Source: Amphiduros pacificus
Lineage: Eukaryota; Annelida; Polychaeta; Phyllodocida; Hesionidae
DNA: 64,000 nucleotides
NCBI GenBank assembly: GCA_949316495.1
Contig: OX439003.1
Span: 21,265,198 to 21,329,197 of the forward strand
Direction: 5' to 3'
The position numbers and the translations under genes are program-made. Every line of letters starts with the position of its first letter. The stretch's first letter is position 1. Below the pieces are notes generated by a model, which searched no databases, was not told the DNA's origin, and saw only the letters and a program-made list of their open reading frames with translations. Positions 37,331-50,600 of this stretch are shown here, in pieces.

Positions 37331-38413
37331 GGCCAAGTCATTGTTTTTATAATAATATCTGAAAATGATTTCAAACACAATAGATATATAGAGGTCAACC
37401 AAGTGCAGTATATCAAGTACTGAAATAATAGTAATGGCATCTTATTTGGAAATACTTAACCCGTATGGACCCAAGATTGTCCTTTGGCTATTATTTTCAA
37501 ATAATCCTTATTCCGGCCACTGGGTGACGACTAAATTAGATACACCTCACATTGAGCCTGAATTATTTGTAATTTTCTTCATATGAACATTTAAACAGGC
37601 GTTTGTTATGTTGGTTGGGGGTGAGAGCAAAGCAGAGACCCAGCGTGCAGGTTGATCATTACTCTGTCAATCACACTTGCTTTCTGTTTGCTGTGAAAAT
37701 TACTCCCTGGGACAACATACAGATCTGTGGCCTCAGTTTGGGCAGAAGAGGGCTTTTACAAACACACACAGCAGGTTACAAATAGCTGCCATGATTGAAG
37801 TCGGCCTAGAAAATACATACATCAAAACCCTGCTACTGATTAATGTCTCAGTCAGATATAATTAATATCGAAATATACCTCTTAATGGAATTGTTTGAAT
37901 TCTTTATCTGATTAAGAAAATAATTGGCAGGGAAAACAAGCTGAGCGATGATAATTACCTGCAAATGGCATTGTTGTTAGACGAGTACTTCATTTCTCCA
38001 GTCTTTCCATGCATTAACTGAAATTCTCCACAGTTGCCATGGCAGAGGAAAATTTAAAGGCATGCCCGTTTTAACCCTTGTCTAATGCAATATCCAAATT
38101 TGCTCTATTCCACATTCTAGCTGTCATCCATTCCAGACCTTCAATCTTAATATCTAACCATTCTTCCTTCATCTCTAACCAGAGTTTTTTGGAAATCACT
38201 AATAAAATGATAATGTAATATAAGTTATCTTCTGAATGAGGCATTATTTCTAAAATAATCAATTAATAATTTGCTAGATTGTGCTTCTACAGATAGCATG
38301 GTACAGCACATTATGGACCTTCAGATCCCTTTCTGACCTGAAGCATGTTGCATGTTGATGAGAGTTTTATAATATGAATATGTGATTTATAAATGACCTT
38401 TTACATTTCAAAA

Positions 38414-38444
38414 ACAAATAAATAAATAATAAATAAAATAAATG
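38414..38444. repeat. AAAT-type microsatellite
   Basis: A short imperfect run of AAAT/AATA units in AT-rich DNA. Confidence 0.8.
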
Positions 38445-39715
38445 AATTGAATTACATTGTTTGCATATTGAATAGATTGCACATCAAATACATATTTAAC
38501 GACTCCTTTGTCAGTATAAAAATAGATGGACAATATAAATGTAAAGGTTTTTATAATAACCATTAACTTCAATTGCATATTGCATTTGCCGGAGAAATTA
38601 GACTTTGCGAAAAAAATATTTGACTTATATATTTCTTGGCTTTTATAAACCATGTAGTGTAAAGAAGAAAGTGTCCCATTGTGAATAATACCCAGAATCC
38701 TTAAACATCTATTCTGCTGTATATAGTTTTGTGACGTATAGGCATGTCTTGGTTTTCTGTACTATTTTGCATATCATTTCATACGATCTCCTATATATGT
38801 TAAGACAATTCATTGTTTTATATACCACTTAATCTTGGCCTCTTATAAATACATACAGCTGATCAGATATCTGATTATTTTGAAAATGATTGTGTGATGA
38901 TTAATTTGAAGATAATTTATAGGTTTGAAATAGAGATAAATGATTTACCGTATGAATCTCATAAAGTATTGAAGTATTAGTTTTAAGATCTTCGAGGGGG
39001 CGGGCTCCTTGTTCTTTATGATTGATCCCCCATACCAAAATTACTTCAGTTGTAAATATTATGAATGAAAAAAACCCAATAATAATGAGGCGAAAGTGAA
39101 GGCGAATATTTAGAGATGGTTGAAATACACAATTAGAAGAAAAAGGAAGCGGAAATGCACAAGCTTACACACAAACCGATTGTTTGATTTCAAATTTAAA
39201 TACAAAGATGAAGATTGATTTTTTGTTGTTGCAGTTGTGTGTGAAGATGTTGACCTTGGTTGGCTGGCTGACAGTGCCTTTATATATGTCTGACGGTGAT
39301 TGGGGACGACGGTAGCGTGGTCGGGGTCTATCAAGGCCCAGCACGTAATACAAACCACTCCCGCGGCGCTGCGGCCCGCTCTCCTCCCGGCACACCCCGG
39401 TACGGTGCCGCTTCCCCCCACCCCGGGGATCCATCACCCACCTCTACTACTCTACACCACCAGGCCTCATTGCCGAATTTGTCTCCCTACACGTCCTGAT
39501 GGCCCCCTCGCAGCTCCCTGATCAGACACAGGAACACTCCAGTCTTCTTTGATCAGCCTGGATCTCAGAGGGAACCTCTCAACACAACATATCTTTACCA
39601 GACACCCATTCTCAGGGATGTTTCTGTATGATAGCATTTGAAAAGAGAAAGCATTACGTGTAAGCACAAAGTACCAATAGACTTTTGTGTGTGGAGCTCA
39701 ATCTATTACTTTTCA

Positions 39716-41235
39716 ACAGAACCACTGATGTCTAAATGTGCAGTATGATCCCAGAACCACCGATGTCTCAGAGTGCAGTGTGATCCCAGAACCACTGATA
39801 TCTGAGAGTGCAGTGTGATCCCGGAACCACTGATATCCGAGAGTGCAGCATGATCCCAGAACCACTGATATCTGAGAGTACAATGTGATCCCAGAACCAC
39901 CGATGTCTGAGAGTGCAGTGTGATCCAAGAACCACTGATATCTGAGATTGCAGTATGATCCCAGAACCCCTGATATCTGAGAGTGCAGTGTGATTCCAGA
40001 ACTACCGATGTCTGAGAGTGCAGTGTGATCCAAGAACCACTGATATCTGAGATTGCAGTATGATCCCAGAACCCCTGATATCTGAGAGTACAGTGTGATC
40101 CCAGAACTACCGATGTCTGAGAGTGCAGTGTGATCCCAGAACCACTGATATCCAAGAGAACAGTGTGATCCTAGAACCACAGATGTCTGAGAGTGCAGTG
40201 TGATCCCAGACCCACCGATGTCTGAGAGTGCAGTATGATCCCAGAACCACCGATGTCTGAGAGTACAGTGTGATCCCAGAACCACAGATGTCTGAGAGTG
40301 CAGTGTGATCCCAGACCCACCGATGTCTGAGAGTGCAGTATGATCCCAGAACCACTGATATCCGAGAGTACAGTGTGATCCCAGAACCACCAATGTCTGA
40401 GAGTGCAGTGTTATCCAAGAACCACTGATATCTGAGAGTGCAGTATGATCCCAGAACCACTGATATCCGAGAGTACAGTGTGATCCCGGAACCACAGATG
40501 TCTGAGAGTGCAGTGTGATCATAGAACCACCGATGTCTGAGAGTACAGTGTGATCCGAGAACCACTGATATCTGAGAGTGCAGTGTGATCCGAGAACCAC
40601 TGATGTCTGAGAGTGCAGTGTGATCCGAGAACCACCGATGTCTGAGAGTGCAGTGTGATCCCAGAACTACAGATGTCTGAGAGTGCAGCATGATCCCAGA
40701 ACCACTGATATCTGAGAGTACAGTGTGATCCCAGAACCACAGATGTCTAAGAGTGCAGTGTGATCCCAGAACTACCGATGTCTGAGAGTGCAGTATGATC
40801 CCAGAACCACTGATATCCGAGAGTACAGTGTGATCCGAGAACCACCGATGTCTGAGAGTGCAGTGTGATCCCAGAACCACTGATATCTGAGAGTGCAGTG
40901 TGATCCCAGAACCCCTGATATCTGAGAGTGCAGTGTGATCCCAGAACCCCTGATATCTGAGAGTGCAGTGTGATCCCAGAACCACTGATATCCGAGAGTG
41001 CAGTGTGATCCCAGAACCACCGATGTCTGAGAGTGCAGCATGATCCCAGAACCACCGATGTCTGAGAGTGCAGCATGATCCCAGAACCACCAATGTCTGA
41101 GAGTGCAGTGTGATCCCAGAACCACCGATGTCTGAGAGTGCAGCATGATCCCAGAACCACCAATGTCTGAGAGTGCAGTGTGATTCCGGAACTACTGATG
41201 TCTTAGAGTTGCAATGTAAATTTCGGAACCACTGA
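39716..41235. repeat. 35-bp minisatellite, about 43 copies
   Basis: The unit starts GATCCCAGAACCACYGATRT and continues with CTGAGAGTGCAGTGT. Two common variants differ at the centre (CCGATGTCTG and CTGATATCYG). In places the units are ordered in 105-bp (three-unit) blocks: 39922 repeats at 40027, and 40181 repeats at 40286. The unit has no stop codon in any minus-strand frame, so all three minus frames stay open for hundreds of codons. These open frames are repeat artefacts. Confidence 0.96.
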
Positions 41236-42249
41236 ATATTTTCATTACCCAAGTAAACTGACAATCAGGAAAAATAACTTTAACCTGCATAAAAATCATC
41301 TAATTTTGTCATGTTGGTGCATGTGAGAGTTGGTATACAGCCCCCGAGTTGGAGGTAGTTGTATTGGGTTTTGACAATGATTGTTTGTGACGTTCTGGTC
41401 TGAATCACAGTGAATGTTGATTGTTTGTGAGTTGCCGGGATGCAAGTGGAGGAAGTTTGTCAAACCAACTACATGTGTGCTGATGGGCCAATCAACATAG
41501 ACGGGTAACCAACTTCCTCCAAAACTGGTGGGGGAAATCTTGGTTACATCAAATATTGACTATACTTTTTGTCCTGATTTCAATTAATCTTTTAGTTTTG
41601 GAAATTTTGAAGTCTTATCTGTTTTATTCAATAAATTTAATACTACTAAATCATGATATATTTCTGTTTACGTTCCATTATAACAATTACTGTATATTGC
41701 ATTTGTAATATTGGCTGATCATAAAAGCTAACACAGAACAGACAATGAATGAATCAACTTCTCCATATTTCTCACACTTTTCCAGCATGTTTCTTCTTCC
41801 AGCCGAAGCTCATGTGTTTACATTTACATGAAATTCACATATAATGATTATGATTTGCAATTTTTGCGTTTAAATTGAAATCTTCTGCAGAAAAAAAAAC
41901 ATTCTGTGTGAGTAATAATAGACTAGGAGACTTAAAAATTGTAAAATATATTGTTTCCGGTATCTTATTAATATTAATATAACTGGAAAAGTAATCTGTT
42001 GACATCATATTCCATAGTGTAAACAAATATATCATGGTAGCATTAGACAAATTTGTATCAGTATCAGCATCAATAACATTCATTTAGGCTCTTGTGAAAT
42101 TTTAAAAATTTAAGGCAGTATTCAACCTATTCTCAGCCATCTTGGTTTCAGTGCTTTGGCAGGCTGGCCACCTCTATCGCAAATGAATTTGCCCGAAACA
42201 CAATACCAGTGAATGCATTCCCTAAACAACATTATTAAACTTCATACAC
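41236..42249. other. Unique AT-rich sequence
   Basis: No gene is recognised. A YY1-like CCAAGATGGCTG lies on the minus strand at 42134-42145. Otherwise nothing distinct is seen. Confidence 0.5.
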
Positions 42250-42475
42250 AGTGATGTGAGGAGTAGCAGTAATATGAGTATAAGTAGCAGTAATATGAGT
42301 ATAAGTAGCAGTGATATGAGTGGTAGTAGCAGTGATGTGAGGAGTAGCAGTGATATGAGTATTAGTAGCAGTGATATGAGAAGTAGTAGCAGTGATATGA
42401 GAATTAGTAGCAGTATTATGAGTAGTAGTAGCAGTGATATGAGTAGTAGTAGCAGTGATGTGAGAAGTAGTAAAA
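42250..42475. repeat. 18/21-bp purine-rich tandem repeat
   Basis: About eleven units of AGTAGCAGTGATATGAG with AGT or ATA added, giving 18- and 21-bp lengths. Both lengths are multiples of three, so a Ser-rich open frame on + and a Leu-rich one on - appear; neither is likely to be a gene. Confidence 0.93.
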
Positions 42476-43844
42476 ATATAAATAAACGATTACAATGGTT
42501 TAGCGTAAACATAATTCTTTCCGACGATTTGTTTGCATAACACTCAGCAATAGAAACGTGAGCCCGGGCTTCAGTTATGTGGTCTGATGTCTATCGATCA
42601 AAGAATGGTAATAATCCGCCACTGACATTTGCTGTGAAATCTATTGAGCATCTTCACTTGCACACGGAGCCTGAGAGGAGGAGGGGCACATCCCGGCAGA
42701 GGGCGGTAGGGGGCCCCTGGTGAAGACCTCGTGTCGGCCCTAGGGGGTAATGTACATTGATGACTGGCAACCTGGTCATGATGAACCTTTACGGAGATCG
42801 CCAAGTGGCGGCACATGTTAACATCTTCAAAGTGATCCCGAGAGAGGAGGGGTGTAAGTGGTTCCCCTAGAAGCACGCCCACCACGCTTGCACTATATAG
42901 TACAGATTTACTAACGTTTTAAAGGCTTTTATCGTGTCTGTCTTGCCTGGACCTTGAGCAGAGGGATGAGAGTATTTTGCTGAACTTGTTATATCATCAA
43001 AGAATATTTAGCAAACGAGATTGCCATAATTCCCTCCTCTCCGTGTAGGCTAAAAATAAAGAAGGGCCAGTCTGTTAAAATCTTAATATTCAATATTTAA
43101 AGTTGGTCTTGTCAAAAATGAATTTAATGTTTATCCCTCATGCACACCATGCTCTGTTTGTTACAAAAAATAACGACTTCCATGCCCAATGTTCACCTGA
43201 GATCTGATTTATTAATTATCTTAGATTTTTGGTCTAAAACTTTCCCAACTTTGCCATGATAAATATTACATCGAGGCGCACATCCTTGACATTGGCGCAT
43301 GATATATTCCCGGTATATCTACCTCGTGATATTACCTGTCATGAGCTGTGTCTTATTGAAGCAGTAATTGATTGATAAGATATAAAACAGTGGCTACCAA
43401 CCATACATCTTGATCAAGGCAAATGACAGGGCTATTTGTTAAGGCATTTCACTGCATATGGCACGTTTTGTTCTCGGCACATACATCAGTTCATTTGCAG
43501 GCAGGTAGACTTTGGACATCCATATATCAGCGAGCAGATATGGGCGCCCTGTGGTACACCATGCCTGGTCAGTGCTGGGGGTCGCCCTGATGGAAGCCCA
43601 CTGGACCTATCAGGCCCTAGCACCCTGGTGGTTGGACCTATCACTAGTGTGGACCCCTAGCGGGCCCTAGTGTGATGGATGGCGGCGTAGGCCTCGTTTA
43701 TCTTGCTTCATAACGGCTCACATTTATTTCTGGTGTGTAGGATTGGCGGCGGGGAGTCTGGCATGGCGTGAGCGATGGGCCTGGGTACCACACCTGTCAC
43801 ATACAACCCTCTCTAAACCTCATACATCCACACAGCTACTGTCA
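42476..43844. other. Unique sequence with CTCF-like group and MEF2 site
   Basis: No gene is recognised. Three overlapping or adjacent CTCF-like cores lie at 42693-42723, and another is on the minus strand at 43620-43631. CTAAAAATAA at 43050-43059 fits the MEF2 consensus exactly. GC-rich patches at 42650-42880 and 43540-43790 have no coding signature. Confidence 0.5.
42693..42723. promoter_or_regulatory. Three adjacent CTCF-like cores
   Basis: CCGGCAGAGGGC at 42693-42704 (one mismatch, + strand) and GCGGTAGGGGGC at 42703-42714 (two mismatches, + strand) overlap. TCACCAGGGGCC on the minus strand at 42712-42723 has two mismatches. Confidence 0.35.
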
Positions 43845-44795
43845 TATCTACACGCTCCCTGCAGTCGCACTCGCTATCCCAGCTTCACATATCCACACAT
43901 CCACTGTCATATCTACACGCTCCCTGCAGTCGCACCCGCTATCCCAGCTTCACACATCCACACATCTACTGTCATATCTACACGCTCCCTACAGTCGCAT
44001 TCGCTATCCCAGCTTCACTGATGAACCTTATCTACATGCTCCCAGCAGTCGCACTCCCTATCCCAGCTTCACATATCCACACATCTACTGTCATATCTAC
44101 ACGCTCCCTACAGTCGCACCCGCTATCCCAGCTTCACATATCCACACATCTACTGTCATATCTACACGCTCCCTACAGTCGCATTCGCTATCCCAGCTTC
44201 ACTGATGAACCTTATCTACATGCTCCCAGCAGTCGCACTCCCTATCCCAGCTTCACATATCCACACATCCACTGTCATATCTACACACTCCTTGCAGTCG
44301 CACTTGCTACCACAGCTTCACATATGCACACATCTACTGTCATATCTACACGATCCCTACAGTCGCACCCGCTATCCCAGCTTCACATATCCACACATCT
44401 ACTGTCATACCTACACGCTCTCTGCAGTCGCATTGCTATCCCAGCTTCATACATCCACAATCCACTGTTATATCTACACGCTCCTTGCAGTCGCACTCAC
44501 TACATCTACTGTCATATCTACACGCTCCCTGCAGTCACATCCGCTATCCCAGCTTCACATATCCACACATCCACTGTCATATCTACACGCTCCTTGCAGT
44601 CGCATATATCTACTGTCATATCTACACACTCCTTGCAGTCGCACTCACTACATCTACTGTCATATCTACACGCTCCCTGCAGTCACACTCACTACATCTA
44701 CTGTCATATCTACACGCTCCTTGCAGTCGCTCTCACTACATCTACTGTCATATTTACACACTCCCTGCAGTCACATATATCTACTGTCATATTTC
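43845..44795. repeat. 65-bp minisatellite that shortens to about 44 bp
   Basis: The unit begins CTACTGTCATATCTACACGC, continues with a CTGCAGTCGCAC-type centre and ends in CTATCCCAGCTTCACATATCCACACAT. A variant with GATGAACCTTATCTACATGC recurs at 44021 and 44205, marking a 184-bp higher-order block. From about 44490 the CTATCCCAGCTTCACATATC part is often lost, leaving units of about 44 bp. Open frames with repeated His/Thr/Ser peptides in all + frames are repeat artefacts. Confidence 0.95.
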
Positions 44796-45762
44796 GTCGC
44801 TCTCTGCACTCAAACCAATTTCTATTTACTAGTTTTTTTTTCTCAGAAATTTACATTTCAGCCAATTAACACTGCACTTACACTCATTTCAATTACCAAT
44901 ACATGTAATGTCACATAAACACGCCCCATGCACTCATCATTTCCTGACATGTCCAGGCATCCCCTGCCACACGTTCCCAACACTCACACCTCCTCCTCCA
45001 TTCAGTCACAATGATACAATCTTCGAGTTTTTTGTAGATACCATATGTCCCCATTTGTAAGAATGAATAACTTACCATCTATTTTTCTTAATATTTTACA
45101 TTAGAGTTTAGTGGAGTTCCATATGAGTGTCATGGACGCCTGCCCTCAGTCAAAGTCTCTTTTCAGGTTCGACGCGAGAACTTGACATGTGCCACATCAT
45201 TGATACCTATATCATCACTGAACCTGCCATGAAGCAAATCAGTTTTTAAACAAATTTAAAGTAGTGTTTGTGTTTACTTTTGATTGTTTTCACACATATT
45301 TCTATCAGATGAGAGGTAGATATATTTGACACTTGTCAAAGGTTTATGATATGACCAGGCAACTCATTTTGATGAAAAGACGATTTCATGTCTTCCACTT
45401 AATCCATCCCAGATTTGAGCTATAATGCAGACACGGACGGGATGAGAAGATAAGCTACTAATGACCCAGTAATGAGAGAAATGTCAGACATTGACATCTG
45501 ATCTCAGACTTCACCAACATGGTATACAAGAAGTTCCATTATAATCCAAGGAAGGACCTTGTGTGCTCTGGTATATAAATGTCCAATCAATTTCCTACTG
45601 TAAAGATTTTTAAAGACCTTCTCTTTAAATGTATATCATCTCAAATCATTATATGGTTGTGCCATGTAAAAGGTTCTTCATTCTGTTATTTTAGTCTCAT
45701 ATTGATCTTCTTTTGGGATATAATAACTCGGACATCCTGGTGTGGACAACGGTCGAAGATTC

Positions 45763-45965
45763 GCCCCCTGGTGATAGAATCTTGTGTGTCCTTATTCAAA
45801 CACCCAGGGTCTCTACCAGTGTCCTCTCCCCAGTACATGGCATGCCCCCTAGTGGGCAGAACAGTCAGATGATCTCCCCCTGGCGTGAAAAGCAGGAAAG
45901 ACCTGCCAGATATGATGTAATATTGGTCAGTTCTCAGTTATTCCCGTTAGGGGGCGCCATCTTAG
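45763..45965. promoter_or_regulatory. Boundary-like module: CTCF-like cores plus YY1-like site
   Basis: Within 203 bases there are four CTCF-like cores. The minus strand has TCACCAGGGGGC (45763-45774, one mismatch), CCACTAGGGGGC (45844-45855, exact) and ACGCCAGGGGGA (45875-45886, three mismatches). The plus strand has CCGTTAGGGGGC (45944-45955, two mismatches). The last runs directly into GCGCCATCTTAG (45954-45965), whose complement contains the YY1-type AAGATGGCGC. Both factors are known chromatin-architecture proteins in animals. The sequence shows only motifs; an insulator role is inferred. Confidence 0.45.
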
Positions 45966-46569
45966 GTTCATTAGCACCAGTGTTAATTGTTGTTCGATGC
46001 TGACTTTCTCAACATGAGGATAATCAGAACCATAGCAAGCCAGTGTATGCTCACACATACTCAATATTTTCTAGATATATTCCTTCACAAACAACAAAGA
46101 TAAAAACAAGTTTGCAGACGGAGGATCTAGGCAATATGAAAATGTGTTTTGCAGTAACTGACTGCTTCTTTTTAAGTTACAATTTGCATCTTGACAGACG
46201 TGTTCAAGTCTGGATGATTTGATGTTTTCAGCTGTGCCTAGCCATATGGAATGTCACAGCAATAATGAAATCATCAAATATAAAAGACATGTCAACTATT
46301 TTGATATTTTTGAGCCAAGTTTCTGGTGGGTGTAAGCGGAGTTGTGTTTGGGCATTAACTTGTTCCCAGCCTGTCAGATGAGCTCTGGGAGTAGTAAATG
46401 ATTTGATTGACAAGTTTCAAGTGTGAGAACACGATTGAGATGTGTATTTATGAGCAAAAGTGCGATCGAGTTGTAGCTCGGGTCTGTTGCGAATTAGGAC
46501 CTTGACAGCTTGGGTTGCGAGGCTTTCACCATTTACAACCAGTAGCCACTTTCTCGTGTCTTGTTAGTG

Positions 46570-46800
46570 AAGCCAGGAACTAATCGGAACCATGCACCCG
46601 GGCCTCCTGTCCTGGGAACCCGGTGCCGGCCGAGGGTGGTATAGAGTGCACCCGGGCGTCGGGAACTTAGGGGACCGGGCCATCCGGACCAGGAACGGCG
46701 GGCGGGGCGGCGACCTGGGGTCCGGCATGGCGAGCTTGTTGTACGGGTCAGATGGGAAGAGACAGGAGCCACTGGGCACCGCCATACCCCAACCCATCTC
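46570..46800. other. GC-rich islet, function unknown
   Basis: About 230 bases with many CpGs and CCGGG/GGCGG runs in AT-rich surroundings. Both strands stay open for 75-90 codons, as expected of GC-rich DNA. No domain or clear splice pair was recognised. It could be a promoter-type islet or an unrecognised exon. Confidence 0.4.
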
Positions 46801-47522
46801 TGGGGCAACCTATGTTATATCACATTGCCTCGGCCCATAACTCTCTCTGCCATCTGACAGCATCTTCTGCAGGTGGAATTTCACAATCATCGTGCCACAA
46901 CATTTGGTAACTTGGTACCGTCGACTGGACAGTAATGGAGAAGTCTGTGGAATTTATGGACTCGTCCTTTTGTGCGAAGTGTCACAAGAAAAATCCACAA
47001 TAAATCACTCAAAAGCTGATGAAAATCCACAGAAATGCAATAAATCATTTTGAAAAAAATAATCCGGAACCCAAGCGACCGCCTTGTTTCACACCACAGA
47101 ATGCATGTATTCTGGATGTTACTGCACCAAGCAAACTAAATCCTCACCACGTTAATGTTAATGTTAAAGGGTGGAGTTAAGGACCAACAGAGATGACCTG
47201 TTTGTTTCAGAATATCTCACTATCTTATCAATATAGTTACAGTGATAATGTGTTTATCATATCACTATCAGAACCATATGTGCCACATTATCAGTGTTAA
47301 TTTCCGACATAATGCGAGCAGGCGCATCCCCCTGGCGGTGGTCCTTGATATGAAATGGTCCATCTTAAGTCGCGTAGCTTAAAATTACACCAAATTGCCA
47401 GATAAACGGTTATAAATCTAATAACATCTTGGTGAATCCGGTATTTTTACATACAATCGCTAAATACGGGGAAGCTTTGATTGTGACTTGCTTTTATTAT
47501 TACTCAATTACATGGATCTTAA

Positions 47523-47625
<103 letters not shown>

Positions 47626-50600
47626 GAAACAGTTCCACTAAATCAAGTATTCAATAGTGCCAGTCCCTTACACTGCTATTTCTATGAAGGTTATCCTACC
47701 GAGATAGCAAAGTCCACACAATATTTAAGGAATACGCTTTCTTATCCAAAATAAATTCATGCATATCATAAATATACCTGTCACAATGTTCACAACCAAA
47801 AGCTTATGCTTTATGGGAAACCTATCTGTCTTCTTTCAGGGAAAGACCAAATTCTGGATCTTGCTGTAAGTGGTGCCACCGTTAGACAGTTCCCAGAACT
47901 AAACATATTGAAGTTGCTTGTATCCTTCCTCTGTACTGTTTGACCTTTTTTCATTCAAATATTTTATTGACCTGAACAGACGCAAATACGCAAAATCTTT
48001 TTCAACTTACCAGAAGGAGCAACAATTTTTGCCAGTCTTTTCAAATTGCCAAATTTGATACAAAAGTCCATGGATGAATAATTGAAAGACATTGTGAAAG
48101 ATGCAACAATTTCACATCAAACAAAATTGTGCTTGTTGTAATTATTTCAGATTTTGAATAATTTGATATAACGTACACTTATAGTATTACCGTTTACAAT
48201 TTAATTATAGTATTGCCATTGTTTTAGAGGATTTTATTATATTGTGAGCACAGTACTATCTGCCACAGATCAAGAAATCACTTTGTAATGGTTGTGAAAT
48301 CTCAGAACGCTCCCTGGTGGCAAGGCAGGTGTGTTACATGCCTCGCCATTTATCCGCCATATATGCCCCCAATGTTGCCAAGTCATATGACATTTGTAAG
48401 TCTACAAGAAAGTGTGCATTCTTACCACGGGTTGCCTACGCTCCAGCCAAGAAAATGGTCGGCAATCACACCCGGAGCCCGGCGAGGACTCCGCGGAGAA
48501 CATTTTGATCTCTCCGGGACCGAACGCGAACTCTGCCCGGTCCCGCTAGGATCGCACAGGGTGATCGCTTATATCCACCATTATAAGCAAACCTAAGGGC
48601 ATATAATCTGCTGTAACATAGGCCAGGTCTTGCAGCAGTGATCTCCGCCCGCCTGGAGGTGTGATAGGGGTGTGATCAACACACTCTGTTAGTTTCCAGG
48701 TGAGAAGTGCCGTATGTCCTCGCCGGGAATCTGGTTATTGTCGGCTTATATGGCCACCAAATTATTTATTACATAGTGAAATGGCACACAGAGTAGTAAC
48801 GCAAAGTACGCAATGATACTCCTGGGTTTAATAAATTATGATGCACTTTTACTGCATGTAGATGCTTAAAAAAATCCAAGTTTAAAAGTTACACATTGTC
48901 AAAGACCTTTATCTGAATGGGAGATGGAAATTTAAAGGAATCCGATCTAGACATCTGTGTATTGGACATAAAACATTTCAGAAGGTACATCAATAATATG
49001 ACGCAGGGATTCAATTCAGTGCAGGGCATCACTTGACCGAACTGATCCCATTTCTGCTGTAGATTCCCATGAAGAGAAATTACGGGAGAAGGAGGTGTTT
49101 TTCCAAGAAGCTGTTTTGTGTTTTGGGTGCACACAAAAGCGGGACCACGTGGTAGTGTACGGGATCCCACTAAGCCAGAACAGATGGGAACAAGATGCGA
49201 CCATGCCGATAGCAAATGCTTGCAAGGTGCCAGATACAAGCCGCCGAAGCCCTAGCACCTGTGTCTAAACCAGCACACACCCTGCGAGGCTAAAACAAAT
49301 ATTTAATCCTGCATGCCTGCGATTCTATGTAAAATTGGATACAATGCTCGCCTGGTGTATAGTAGCCATGGTAGGGAACTATTTGTTTTAGCAACATATT
49401 GGGTCAATCTGTGACCCATTCAACTAATTGGCGGAGGGATACGAGCCTGATCACTCTGACACCAACTTCCTGTTATCATTGCCCACTAAGGCAAGAAAAG
49501 ATAAGTAGTTCCCCTGCAGATGTTTATTTTGCTTGAAAACTTATCGGGTGCACAGAGCGACCGTTATCGCACCAGAAGTCTGCGAAGTGATGCGGCTCTT
49601 ACCAATTGCAAATAGTCCTCTAATAATTCCATCCAAGATCCAGCGTCTGTAATTGAATCACAGAAACTACTGGAATGCAAGGGGAAGATTCCTTTCATTA
49701 AAATACCTTTTAGTGAACTTCAGCTGATTTTTTCATATCTCAGTTTTTTTACTTACGTCTTTATTTTTTATCATTCAAAGCTAATAAAAATGCTAATCAA
49801 TCAAATATGCACAGTTTATTTGCTGCGCGAACGGTCCATATTCAAAGTCTATATTATTGATAAGTATTTGACACGAGACACGTCTATCATATAACAAATA
49901 TGACAACATATCTTGTATATGTTGATAAGTCCATTTTTGATTGATAGAGATATTTTGCACACGTTTGCATCGCTAAAGTGACTGATTGATAAGAATAACA
50001 TCATCTGATGAAGAAAAGCATGTCTCCTTCTCCTGAGGAATAAAGTTTAATGATAATTAAGCCCATGCCTACCTTGTCATTTATTTACTTCTCAAGCGTG
50101 AAACATGTCCATCTTGTCAGAAAGTTCAACTGCTATTCACAGACATACGTCTTGCCAGAAGCACTTACATTTGAAAAGTCTCTTTCATGCCAGGAAAGCT
50201 ACTAGTTTGAAAATCACATCCAGAAAATAATGCAGTTGGCGATATTCCATTTCAAAGTTTATTTCCTCTTTTTTCCCCGGGGGGTATAGACCCATTAATC
50301 TGATAAATATTAATCATGTCATATTTTATCTACAGAATTCAAACAGCTATATTTCATGGTTCATGTTTCTCTATATTGGTTCATAAATGTGGTTTTATAT
50401 TTGTGAGATAAAGATTCCAATAAAGAGTATAAAGTGTGAATTATCAAAAAATATTTATACATTAGCGACGGGGAAACAAATTGTATTTATGTATTTTTTG
50501 GTCTAAATTCGATTTCACTTCTCTGGTTTAGTGTGATATTTATATTAGTTTCATTTCTCAACCCCCCATTGTATTGAATGGTCAAATATGTGTATGTGTT

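Larger units (their letters stand above)
34441..39715. other. Unique sequence between the 30-bp and 35-bp arrays
   Basis: No gene is recognised. The stretch holds a CpG-rich, CRE-bearing islet (35090-35410), an enhancer-like block that ends in a CTCF-like core (35940-36520), a second such block with a 20-bp palindrome (36960-37330), an AAAT microsatellite at 38414-38444, and a GC-rich patch at 39290-39600 with overlapping open frames on both strands but no domain. Confidence 0.5.

Noticed and set aside
39706-41264. Long minus-strand open frames up to 385 codons
   Set aside because: All three minus frames are open because the 35-bp unit lacks minus-strand stops; the peptides are the same unit in shifted frames.
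42222-42540. Ser-rich + frame and Leu-rich - frame resembling a membrane segment
   Set aside because: Both derive from the 18/21-bp repeat.
33690-44795. CRISPR-like direct repeats
   Set aside because: The arrays have no unique spacers between repeats and the genome is animal; they are minisatellites.
43743-44918. Overlapping + strand frames of up to 282 codons rich in His, Thr and Ser
   Set aside because: Products of the 65-bp minisatellite; the same words appear in all three frames.
45713-46003. 96-codon + frame with plausible amino-acid composition
   Set aside because: It coincides with the CTCF/YY1-like module, has no recognised domain, and an overlapping frame is open too.
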